A stretch of 26,835 bases of DNA from Endotrypanum monterogeii (taxonomy: Eukaryota; Euglenozoa; Kinetoplastea; Trypanosomatida; Trypanosomatidae). A model generated the notes under the pieces. That model searched no databases. It was given only the letters and a program-made list of their open reading frames with translations, and was not told the DNA's origin. The position numbers and the translations under genes are program-made. The stretch lies in assembly GCA_000333855.2 (NCBI GenBank), contig CM007346.1, positions 743,336-770,170 of the forward strand, given 5' to 3'. This document shows positions 1 to 7,108 of this stretch, one piece after another; position 1 is the stretch's first letter; the number at the start of each line of letters is the position of its first letter.

Positions 1-82
1 AACTAACGTAAGACGTCTACCCTACCTACTTTACTTTTCCGTTTCGTTCGTTCCTACCTTTACTTTACGTCTTTCGTTAAAT

Positions 83-86
<4 letters not shown>

Positions 87-118
<32 letters not shown>
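87..118. repeat. (TA)16 microsatellite
   Basis: A perfect alternating TA tract of 32 bases in the spacer upstream of the methyltransferase gene. Similar AT tracts recur at 6780, 15897, 20550 and 26764, always outside coding sequence. Confidence 0.95.
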
Positions 119-121
<3 letters not shown>

Positions 122-228
122 TTCAGAGTCCTTCATATTTTAATTCGCTGGGTTGTCTCCTGCACGGGTGGTCAGTTCATCCTATCCGAGCGGTTCTGCA
201 TCATTGACACACTCACACACACCTTTGG

Positions 229-249
229 CCCTTCCCATTCTTCTACCAG
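229..249 (+). promoter_or_regulatory. Candidate trans-splice acceptor for the methyltransferase gene
   Basis: A pyrimidine-rich stretch ends in CCAG with the AG at 248-249, giving a 42-base leader without any ATG before the start at 292. A second acceptor-like TTTTCAG at 277-283 follows a good pyrimidine tract but would leave only 8 bases of leader. Both choices keep ATG 292 as the first ATG. Acceptor use is inferred from the kinetoplastid pattern. Confidence 0.5.
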
Positions 250-291
250 TGAGCTGCGGTAAAGACGCTTTCCTTCTTTTCAGTGAAGGCC

Positions 292-1341
292 ATGTCCCAA
301 CTTTCTTCACGGCTCTGTAATAAGCTCGATGATCTCACCAAAGGGTGGACGCCCGAGCAACGTCAGCTCTACAGCGCTGTCGCTGTCACAACAGTCTTTA
401 CCTCTGGTATCACGCTAATCGGCGTTCGGCTGCTGCGGCTATGTTTTTCCGAGCGCGGTGTGACTCGTGGTAAAGGTGTGACGTCAGGGAGTAGCTCTAA
501 GAGCTCTCAAATCTACGAGAGTGAGGTGTCGGCGCGTCAGTACATGGAGTTTCACTACACACCATCTCAGGTAAGCTACACTCAGCAGCTTCAGCACATT
601 CGTGACGCCTACGACTTTCCCATACGTGTCGCTCGAAAATTTCACAAGTATCTGCCGTCTGACAAGCGTCAACTGCGCGGGCTCGACGTCGGCTGCGCAA
701 CGGGCGCCTCAGTTCTCGAGATGTCGAAGGTGTTCGATGGTGGCGTCGTCGGCATTGACTTCTCAGAAGTTTTCATTCATCTTGCGAACGAAGTAGTCTG
801 CCAGCCGAAGACTGGCAAAAAGGTTGCTTACACAGCCCCCGTCCAGGGCGAGATCACGGAGCGCCGTGAGCTGGAGCTGCCCAGCGGTGTGCTGCCAGAG
901 CGCTGCGCCTTCTACGCCGGGGATGCCATGGACATGTTCGAAGAGGACCACAAGCTAACGCCCAAGGCGTCGAGTCTCTACCCCGATGTGAAGTATTGGC
1001 AGGCAAAAAAGGGGGAAACCTTCGATGGTGTGTTGTGCCTCAACCTTATTGATCGGGTTCCAGATCCGAAACGACTTCTCGACAGCTTTTCACGGCTACT
1101 GACGAAGGGCGGTGTACTCATCCTTGCAGACCCATACTCATGGTGGGAGGACGCGACACAGAAGTCCCACTGGATAGGCGGTCGCAGTGAGGACTGTGTG
1201 CGCAGTGAGGAGGCGGTGAAGGCAGCCCTGTTGGAGGAGTTCGATCTGCTGAGCGAGTCGGATGAGGCGTTCCTCATCCGCAATCACATTCGACACTATC
1301 AGTTGGGGTTTTCCCACTGCACGGTATGGCGCAGGAGGTAG
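292..1341 (+). CDS. Membrane-anchored SAM methyltransferase, OvoA C-terminal-domain-like
   Basis: A 349-residue class I S-adenosylmethionine methyltransferase. Motif I is DVGCATG at residues 132-138, the ribose-binding acidic residue is D156 in GIDFSE, and later blocks read LCLNLIDR, GGVLILADPYSW and WIGG. These blocks match, from memory of the family, the methyltransferase domain that ends OvoA, the ovothiol synthase, which N-methylates 4-mercaptohistidine. Known OvoA proteins carry DinB-like and sulfatase-modifying-factor domains before this part. Here they are absent and replaced by a short N-terminus with one probable membrane helix at about residues 28-50. The start is the first ATG after the acceptor candidates; an in-frame GTG nine bases upstream was not used. 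The substrate may therefore be 4-mercaptohistidine, histidine-like or something else. Methyltransferase assignment is firm, substrate is inference. Confidence 0.85.
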   Translation: MSQLSSRLCNKLDDLTKGWTPEQRQLYSAVAVTTVFTSGITLIGVRLLRLCFSERGVTRGKGVTSGSSSKSSQIYESEVSARQYMEFHYTPSQVSYTQQLQHIRDAYDFPIRVARKFHKYLPSDKRQLRGLDVGCATGASVLEMSKVFDGGVVGIDFSEVFIHLANEVVCQPKTGKKVAYTAPVQGEITERRELELPSGVLPERCAFYAGDAMDMFEEDHKLTPKASSLYPDVKYWQAKKGETFDGVLCLNLIDRVPDPKRLLDSFSRLLTKGGVLILADPYSWWEDATQKSHWIGGRSEDCVRSEEAVKAALLEEFDLLSESDEAFLIRNHIRHYQLGFSHCTVWRRR

Positions 1342-1645
1342 AGTGCACGCGCACACGTGGATGTAATGAAAGCGACCAGCGCTGCCACCCCTAGTTACAA
1401 GGAGCCGGGCGGGAACAAATGATGTTCCCTCTACTTTTCTCAGTGACAGGCCCCCCCCCCTCCCCCCTCCACACGCACACACACACACCACGTCAAGTTT
1501 TGTTTGATATATTCTTTTTTTTTTTATCATCGCCAACGTCCTCAGCGTTGAACCACCTAGCTCACAGACCATAGACCTATCAGTGCTTGAGCTCCCCTCT
1601 CCTCCTTCACGCGCTTAAAAAAAAAAAACGATATGGAGAAAAAAA

Positions 1646-1674
1646 GGGGAGGAGGGTCTGGGGGGGGGTTAGGG
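1646..1674 (+). other. G-quadruplex-like G-rich block
   Basis: Runs of 4, 3, 9 and 3 guanines are separated by short spacers, meeting the usual four-run G-quadruplex pattern on the + strand. It lies in the probable 3' UTR or spacer after the methyltransferase gene. Folding is inferred only. Confidence 0.6.
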
Positions 1675-2171
1675 TGCGGAAAGCGAATTCATATTATAAT
1701 TATTAAAGCGTTGATCACTGCCTGTTGTTCTCTCTCTCTCTCTCTGTGTGTATATATATTAACCCTCCTCCTCTTCTCCCCCCTTTTTGTCGCCGCTCTT
1801 AGTCTTTCAACGGATGTGCTGCGGTGTTTGCATCTTCGACTGCCCTGATGAATACCCCTCCCCCTCGTGGGTGCAAGGTGTCGGGTTCACGGCTGGCCTG
1901 AAGATGACAGAGAGGTTGAGGGAAAGGGGGAGTTCCACTGGGTGGTGGGGTCAAACACACACAAACGCAAGTGACACCATCGGAGATTAGAAATAAGGGG
2001 GATAGTGCGGTTTATTCACTTACCAGAAAAGCCAGTAGAGAATTAGTGCTTTCTTGCGGCTGCTGGTATGCTGCGCCTGATCGCTCGACGTGTGTACGGA
2101 GTTTATTCTCGTCGTTGCCTGCGTCGGCTTTCTCGGACAGATAGAGTGACACGGCAGTACACCAAGCGCTG

Positions 2172-2198
2172 GTGTGTGTGTGTGTGTGTGTGTGTGTT
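2172..2198. repeat. (GT)n microsatellite
   Basis: An uninterrupted alternating GT tract of about 27 bases in the spacer, followed by a T/C-rich stretch. Confidence 0.95.
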
Positions 2199-2409
2199 TG
2201 CCCCTTTTTCCTTTTTCCTTTTTGTGTTTGGCGGCCCACCACGACAGACTACCATTTCTCGCGTGTCTAGTGCGGCGTTGCTGAGTATCCGTGATTGGGG
2301 AGCGGAGCAGCCTACTTGCAACCGCCTTTTTTTCCGGTTTCAGATAGTCTCCTCGTTCCTGGGAGTCTTCATGGTTTTGTTGCCAATGCTGTATCTCGAT
2401 GTATGAGAT

Positions 2410-2552
2410 GTCTCCCTCTCCCTCTCTCTTTCGCTTTCTTGCTCGCTTTCATCTTTTTTTTTTCTCATGTATATATTCGCTTCTCCGACGTGCGGGGAGG
2501 ATCGAAATATATTTCTTTATTTTATTCCTCCGCCTTCAATGCGTTTCCACAG
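2410..2552 (+). promoter_or_regulatory. Pyrimidine tract and acceptor region for the PHD-finger gene
   Basis: A long CT-rich tract (2410-2467) is followed by candidate AG acceptors at 2498-2499 and, in the better CACAG context, at 2551-2552. Using 2552 gives a leader of about 127 bases. A later TTTTATGGGCAG with AG at 2676-2677 would leave only two bases before the ATG at 2680 and is unlikely for that start. Confidence 0.4.
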
Positions 2553-2591
2553 CGGAGATAGACGTGGCTGTGACATCACCATCTTCCGTTG

Positions 2592-2636
2592 ATGAGATCT
2601 GCAAAGAGGGAGGAGGAGGAAATATTGAGAGCATAA
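2592..2636 (+). other. Upstream ORF (14 codons) in the PHD-gene leader
   Basis: ATG at 2592 opens a 14-codon frame ending in TAA at 2634-2636, 43 bases before the main start. Another ATG at 2670 opens a frame overlapping the main start in a different phase. Both would lie in the mature leader if the acceptor is 2499 or 2552, and could lower translation. Whether they are transcribed depends on the true acceptor. Confidence 0.35.
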
Positions 2637-2679
2637 AAAAAAACTCCACGTACGTTTTCTTCCCGTTTTATGGGCAGTT

Positions 2680-4854
2680 ATGAAAGAATTATCAAGTCAA
2701 CAATGGAGGGCGCTGGCTCAGGCTTACCCCTTTTACTTGTCCTGCGCAGAGGGAGGGTGCAACGCTAAGGGTCATCTGGGGCGGGGTCGAGGATCTGATC
2801 TCATTCAAAACACCTTCGCGACACCAACAATTTCGGAAACGCAGTTTTTCCTGCAGTACGTCGTTCCCCGAGTGATTCGGGTCTTTCCCGAGGAGCTCGA
2901 CGCCTACGAAAAAGATGGCGCTTCTCGCGTTCGAGGAGACCCTACCGACAACGATGAGCTTGACGCGACATCCTCTCACGTCGCAACAGAGGCGGTGGAC
3001 GCGCTTCTTCGTTATTTATTTGGGTGTGACAGCCCTGTGCTCTCGGGGGTCTCCTTAGGTGGGCAGCAAAATGCTAAGTCACAGATCACCTTCGCGCAGC
3101 ATATGACGCCCCTCTCACAGGGGGAGCTTCGACTTCTCGGCCTTTACCACCGCAAGCAGCAGCAGTATTCCAATCTCTTGAGCAACCAGCAGCAGCTACT
3201 CGCGGCTTCCCATTTAGCTGTGCAGACATTGCAGAGGGCTAGCGGTCCAATCATGATCGAGAGTCGCGGCAGCGAACCGGCAGCACAGCGGTGGACTAAT
3301 GAAATGCTCGCACCCCTCACCTGTGAAAATCTCACACTTCTTGATCACCAGAGGGGGGCCGGTTTGTGGCCATCGATGAGTTCCGCATCTCCTAGCCACC
3401 CCCGAAACTCCGCACATGTCATACAGGCTGAGTCGGCTTCTCCCGCCCCGGGACAGAATGGCGTGAAGGGTGGTGCTGCCGGCCCCATCTTCACAAGTGT
3501 GCTAGCCAGCATTCCGTATGGGGGACACACGTCTGAGACGCCAGCAGGGGCGGCGGTGACAGCGGGAGACCCATCCGTGGCGGATACACCAGGCGCCTCT
3601 CTTCTCCGCTGCGCCGATGCCGAAAATGCGCCGGCCCTTATCATGGTGAACCGCTGTGCCGGTTGCCAGGAAGTAGGCGGCGATCTTCTTGTCTGTACTC
3701 AGTGTGGTGAGATCCGTCACGAAGTCTGTGGGGGGCCGCACCCCCCGGAGGTGAGCAAAGTCAAGGGGGGAATGCCCACCGTTAATGTCTGCAGGCGGTG
3801 TGCGAAGGCGTTGAATTTGTCTAGCAGCTCCTCCAGCCTTCGCAGCTCCACATCGACTAGTGAGCGGGCAGCCCTCGACGATTACTTCGGCACCGAGGAC
3901 GATGACAGCAGCCTCTCTGGTTTTATTGTGAACACCAGCGATGACGAGGAGGGGGAGGAGGAGGGGGCCGACGAAGCGCGGAGCGCAGGCAATGCTGGCA
4001 GTGGAAGCGAAGAAGAAGGAACAACACGCAATGGAGGAGATAAGGTACGGCACGAGAGGTATCCCTCGAAGAAAACGCGCCCGCTTTCTCATCGGACGGG
4101 TCGGCAAGCAGACAAATCCAAACAGAAGCGGACATCGGGGGCTGTGGCTTCCGACATTTCGTCGATGTCTTCAGACGCATCGGCCTCGTCATCGTGTATT
4201 TGGAGCCGCTCTGCTTCACTCGACCGTGCTCTCGCAGGGACAGCGAAAAAAAAGACTGAGCCCCGCTCAGCGAAGAAGGGGGGTGTCGGTCATCGTAGTG
4301 TAGATGTGAGGTCTCAGCGCGAAGATCGACGGCGACAGCGAGAGAAGCGCCGTCGCAGGAGCGGCGAAGATAACGGGGCTGGACGGCGTCGGCCTCATCG
4401 GCGGCGCACCGGTGATGACTCCGCCGATGCTTCTTCGGCACCGAATACGTCCTCGGACTCTTCACCTTCGCCGACGAAGGAATCACGAAGGCTGGAGACA
4501 CGGAAAGCGATGTCGTCGCAACAGCAACCCTGCACGCGAAGGCCTGAATCACGGAAACACCGTGGGCATATAAGGCAGCTGGCCGCTCATACTGGTGAGG
4601 GTGGCACAGTGGATTCGCCAGGAGATCGTTGCCACACAGAGCTATCGTCGGCTCAGCCGGACAGAAAGATGGTGTTGGAGGACGAGGAGGAGCTCAGTGC
4701 GCTCGGAATTGCCTCTTCTGCATTGGGGGGAGCCCAACTGCAGCCATCGCCTTCTTCGACTAAGCAGCGACAAGGCGGCATTGCTAACTTAAGGGTCGGC
4801 AGAAAAAATATCATGGACATCGGGTCTTCTTCTTCCAGCGAGGACACCGACTAA
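2680..4854 (+). CDS. PHD-finger protein, probably nuclear
   Basis: A 724-residue protein with one clear zinc finger at about residues 326-374. The spacing is Cys-x2-Cys-x9-Cys-x2-Cys-x4-His-x2-Cys-x19-Cys-x2-Cys, the C4HC3 pattern of PHD fingers, which usually read histone tails. The N-terminal third (to about residue 130) looks folded, with a segment rich in aromatic and aliphatic residues, and is followed by a Q-rich stretch near 160. After the finger come a serine-rich part, an acidic patch with an embedded SGFIV motif (residues 413-417), a strongly basic Arg-rich segment at about 547-580, and a C-terminal SSSSSEDTD tail that suits casein kinase 2. These tails fit chromatin or transcription work in the nucleus. 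No enzyme domain was recognised, and the histone target is unknown. Confidence 0.88.
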   Translation: MKELSSQQWRALAQAYPFYLSCAEGGCNAKGHLGRGRGSDLIQNTFATPTISETQFFLQYVVPRVIRVFPEELDAYEKDGASRVRGDPTDNDELDATSSHVATEAVDALLRYLFGCDSPVLSGVSLGGQQNAKSQITFAQHMTPLSQGELRLLGLYHRKQQQYSNLLSNQQQLLAASHLAVQTLQRASGPIMIESRGSEPAAQRWTNEMLAPLTCENLTLLDHQRGAGLWPSMSSASPSHPRNSAHVIQAESASPAPGQNGVKGGAAGPIFTSVLASIPYGGHTSETPAGAAVTAGDPSVADTPGASLLRCADAENAPALIMVNRCAGCQEVGGDLLVCTQCGEIRHEVCGGPHPPEVSKVKGGMPTVNVCRRCAKALNLSSSSSSLRSSTSTSERAALDDYFGTEDDDSSLSGFIVNTSDDEEGEEEGADEARSAGNAGSGSEEEGTTRNGGDKVRHERYPSKKTRPLSHRTGRQADKSKQKRTSGAVASDISSMSSDASASSSCIWSRSASLDRALAGTAKKKTEPRSAKKGGVGHRSVDVRSQREDRRRQREKRRRRSGEDNGAGRRRPHRRRTGDDSADASSAPNTSSDSSPSPTKESRRLETRKAMSSQQQPCTRRPESRKHRGHIRQLAAHTGEGGTVDSPGDRCHTELSSAQPDRKMVLEDEEELSALGIASSALGGAQLQPSPSSTKQRQGGIANLRVGRKNIMDIGSSSSSEDTD

Positions 4855-5194
4855 ACGATAGCTGGTAAAATATAATGGAGGCTTGAGTGTTGTTGATTGC
4901 TACGCCACATCGCCCGCCATTGGCCTCCACACCCAAAGTGGAGTTGTCTTCTCAAATGTGTACACGGTACCCTGGTCCTTTGTGTGTGTGTGTGTGTCTG
5001 CAGGTGCAGGAATAGGTGGTGGGTGGGTAGTGGTGATCTCGGGAGGATGTGCGGTGATTCTTTGCCTTTGGTTTCTCGATGAACATATCCCCCCCCCCTA
5101 CCCACACACACACATACACACCGTTTTTTCTTTTTTTGGTGGGATACTCACCCACTCATTTACTTGACTAGAGCTGCGCATGCGGACAGTCACA

Positions 5195-5219
5195 CTCTCA
5201 CTTGTCGAGAGAGTGAGAG
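5195..5219. repeat. Small inverted repeat (hairpin)
   Basis: CTCTCACT at 5195-5202 pairs with AGTGAGAG at 5212-5219, with one further T-G wobble and a 7-base loop. It sits in a CT/GA-rich spacer, so it may be chance. Confidence 0.4.
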
Positions 5220-5722
5220 CGAGAGCGTTTGGGAGACATTTATTCACAATGATTTTGCATAAAAAAGAAAAAAATAGTTCGATCGTTTTGCCGAGAAAGG
5301 GAAGGGCTGCACTGCAAAAAAAAAAAAGAAAATGGAGATGGCGCACAAGTCGAAGCCTGGACACACATCATCCCACATTCCCTCAACTCTTTCCTGTTGC
5401 TGACAGCAGTCACCTCGTGTGAGGAATCTACTGAGGCGTTCGTAACAAGGCTCCATGACGCGCTCACCTTCATTCACCACGCTTTTCTTTTTCCATCGCC
5501 TCTTCACGGCTTCGGCCTCTCTCTCCCTCGTCTCGCTTCCCCTATGAAATCACACATACGACTACTCCCATCCTTGTATATTTTTCGGCCTTTCTCTTCT
5601 GCCAGCCAGTGTTTGTGTTTCTTGTGTGTGTGTGTAGCACCCTGTTTTCATATTCCTGTTAAGAGTGTGCACTCAGACACTTTTGATACAACATTGGGTA
5701 CACACCTTTCACTGGATATAAA

Positions 5723-5749
<27 letters not shown>
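5723..5749. repeat. (AC)n microsatellite
   Basis: An uninterrupted alternating AC tract of about 27 bases, roughly 75 bases upstream of the acceptor candidate of the small basic protein gene. Confidence 0.95.
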
Positions 5750-5755
<6 letters not shown>

Positions 5756-5802
5756 GACAGTTGTCTCACCTACCGTGGCGCACCCGCTCTTCCACCCTAC
5801 TT

Positions 5803-5828
5803 AAACACTCCTCTATTTTCTTTTCTAG
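5803..5828 (+). promoter_or_regulatory. Trans-splice acceptor for the small basic protein gene
   Basis: A CT-rich tract ends in TTTTCTAG with the AG at 5827-5828. It would give a short 23-base leader with no earlier ATG before the start at 5852. This is one of the clearest acceptors in the window. Confidence 0.65.
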
Positions 5829-5851
5829 TGCTCCACGTCATCGTGGCAAGG

Positions 5852-6136
5852 ATGGGGCGTAGCAACAACCAGCGGCGGCGTACCTGCAAAGCGAAGGGGA
5901 GGCCGTTCATTCCCAAAATTGTAAAAAGTAAAGTTCGAAACACAAACCGACGCTTAAAAATAATGGTGGCGAAGAAAGACCCGCGACTGAACAAAAAACT
6001 TTCGTATGACAAGGTGAAGACCAAGACAGGAAAAGTGACACAGCGCAAGTTCCAGTCGGGTGGGTATAACCACAGTGGAAGATTTGGCAAGGCGGCAGGG
6101 GCAAAGCAGAATGCTGCCAAGGGAAAGGGCAAGTAA
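5852..6136 (+). CDS. Small, highly basic conserved-type protein (94 residues)
   Basis: A 94-residue protein starting MGRSNNQRRR. It is rich in Lys and Arg throughout, has one Cys, no hydrophobic segment, and a C-terminal tail of Gly, Ala and Lys. The composition suggests an RNA- or ribosome-associated or nucleolar protein, but no family could be named. The open frame extends eight codons upstream to a GTG inside the acceptor TAG context, so the ATG at 5852 is taken as the start; it is the first ATG after the acceptor. The coding case rests on this acceptor-ATG arrangement, the unbroken frame and the non-repetitive composition in an otherwise repeat-rich area. Confidence 0.75.
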   Translation: MGRSNNQRRRTCKAKGRPFIPKIVKSKVRNTNRRLKIMVAKKDPRLNKKLSYDKVKTKTGKVTQRKFQSGGYNHSGRFGKAAGAKQNAAKGKGK

Positions 6137-6434
6137 TTGCCACACCGCCGCGGAGTGACGACGCATGCAGGGGCCATCTCTGTTTCGGGTATTCTCATTC
6201 ATGATGATTCGGGGTGGAGGTGGAAGTGAGTGTCTGTGTGTGTCTTGTACTGCTTGAGTCTTGTCTTTCGTTTTTTTTTTGTTTTGTAGTTACCTCTCGT
6301 TTTTTTTTTGTTTGTCCGAGAGGGAGAGGGGCAGAGGACACACTTTGCTTACCACGGCCCTTGGATTTCCCACAAGGCGAGGTCCTTGTGGTCGTCATGA
6401 CTGTGGAGCGTGTATACATGTATATGTCCTTGCT

Positions 6435-6456
6435 GGGGGGGGGGGATAAAGGGGGG
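6435..6456 (+). other. G-run pair
   Basis: Eleven guanines, five spacer bases and six more guanines on the + strand. They could form an intramolecular quadruplex by using the longer run more than once. Confidence 0.45.
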
Positions 6457-6592
6457 CTTCTTGACCGACAGCAGTGTTTTGGCTGGTATTTCGGTTCGTG
6501 TCGTGTATCATGTATGGTCGTGGTGGCGAAGGGGGTATGCGATTTGCACACGAGATTTCTTTAAGGAGTGGTGGGCAGGCGGGCAGGCGTTT

Positions 6593-6634
6593 CTGTCTGT
6601 CTGTCTGTCTGTGTGTCTGTCTGTCTGTGTGTGT
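6593..6634. repeat. (CTGT)n tetranucleotide repeat
   Basis: CTGT units with two GTGT interruptions, running directly into an 11-G run. A shorter CTGT repeat recurs at about 26331-26345. Confidence 0.9.
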
Positions 6635-6656
6635 GGGGGGGGGGGTAGGGCGGGGA
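6635..6656 (+). other. G-quadruplex-like block after CTGT repeat
   Basis: A run of 11 G, then TA, GGG, C, GGGG: at least four usable G-runs with spacers of 1-2 bases, a strong quadruplex pattern on the transcribed-sense strand. Folding is not shown by sequence alone. Confidence 0.6.
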
Positions 6657-6777
6657 GGTCCCATTCAGATTGGCATAAAGAGAGGAGCAAAAGAGTACAC
6701 CCAAAGGCACACCAGTGGAAAGATTCTCGCTCCTAGATGAATGCATATTTACATCCATACAGGAATCTCTCTCTTTG

Positions 6778-6779
<2 letters not shown>

Positions 6780-6820
<41 letters not shown>

Positions 6821-6823
6821 ATA
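6780..6823. repeat. (AT)n microsatellite
   Basis: About 44 bases of alternating AT with a single TT phase change at 6809-6810. It is the longest AT tract in the window. Confidence 0.95.
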
Positions 6824-7040
6824 CATCTATGAATGCGTGTGTGCAACTACGTTGGATTCACATGCTCAAAGCTGCCGGCATTCTCGATACTTAAACGGCT
6901 CCGCAGCATCTTCCACTTCTTGCTGTTTCCTTTTCATTGTCGGGTGGCCAAATCCCGCTCATTTGTACTTTGAAAACACACACGCACACACACCAACCGT
7001 AACTTCCAAGAGACGGTAGGAAGGGAATCGCATGCGTGTT

Positions 7041-7073
7041 CACCTGCCCCTCCCCGCACCCGCACACACGCAG
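7041..7073 (+). promoter_or_regulatory. Candidate trans-splice acceptor for the ARM-repeat gene
   Basis: A C-rich tract ends in ACGCAG with the AG at 7072-7073, giving a 36-base leader with ATG 7109 as first ATG. An alternative acceptor at 7009-7010 would include an upstream ATG at 7032. Confidence 0.4.
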
Positions 7074-7108
7074 AGATACGCTGAACGACATTGCCGACTG
7101 AATCCACG

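Larger units (their letters stand above)
1..291. other. Intergenic region and 5' leader of the methyltransferase gene
   Basis: No credible coding sequence is present. The stretch holds a pyrimidine-rich start, a pure (TA)16 tract at 87-118 and a CA-rich stretch near 208-222. It ends with two pyrimidine tracts and AG dinucleotides at 248-249 and 282-283 that could serve as trans-splice acceptors. The upstream gene lies outside the window. Confidence 0.7.
1342..2679. other. Intergenic region between methyltransferase and PHD-finger genes
   Basis: About 1.3 kb with no convincing gene. It contains a C-rich run (1451-1470), T and A homopolymers, a G-rich block (1646-1674), CT/TG/TA microsatellites (1731-1760), a (GT)n tract (2172-2198) and a long pyrimidine tract (2410-2467). 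Short open frames crossing these repeats have low-complexity translations. Confidence 0.65.
4855..5851. other. Intergenic region before the small basic protein gene
   Basis: About 1 kb of spacer with (TG)n at 4981-4997, a poly-C/CA stretch near 5090-5120, A-rich tracts near 5261-5330, a small inverted repeat at 5195-5219 and an (AC)n tract at 5723-5749. No gene-like open frame was found; the longest frames are low complexity and cross the microsatellites. Confidence 0.65.
6137..7108. other. Intergenic region before the ARM-repeat gene
   Basis: About 970 bases without a recognised gene. It contains T-runs (6270-6310), two G-rich runs (6435-6456 and 6635-6656), a CTGT repeat (6593-6634) and a long AT tract (6780-6823). 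The 12-base palindrome TATACATGTATA lies at 6413-6424. A pyrimidine-rich stretch near 6909-6940 may belong to the splice signal of the next gene. Confidence 0.65.

Noticed and set aside
1138..1572. 144-codon minus-strand frame overlapping the end of the methyltransferase gene
   Set aside because: It runs through C-rich and CA-repeat spacer and is antisense to a supported gene, with no domain.
3502..4552. Long open frames on the minus strand opposite the PHD-finger gene
   Set aside because: They are antisense to a well-supported gene with a zinc finger, show Arg/Pro/Ser-rich translations with no domain, and arise from GC-rich codon bias.
5397..5804. 135-codon + strand open frame before the small basic gene
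   Set aside because: The translation is low complexity, ends in a Thr-His repeat from the (AC)n tract and shows no family likeness.
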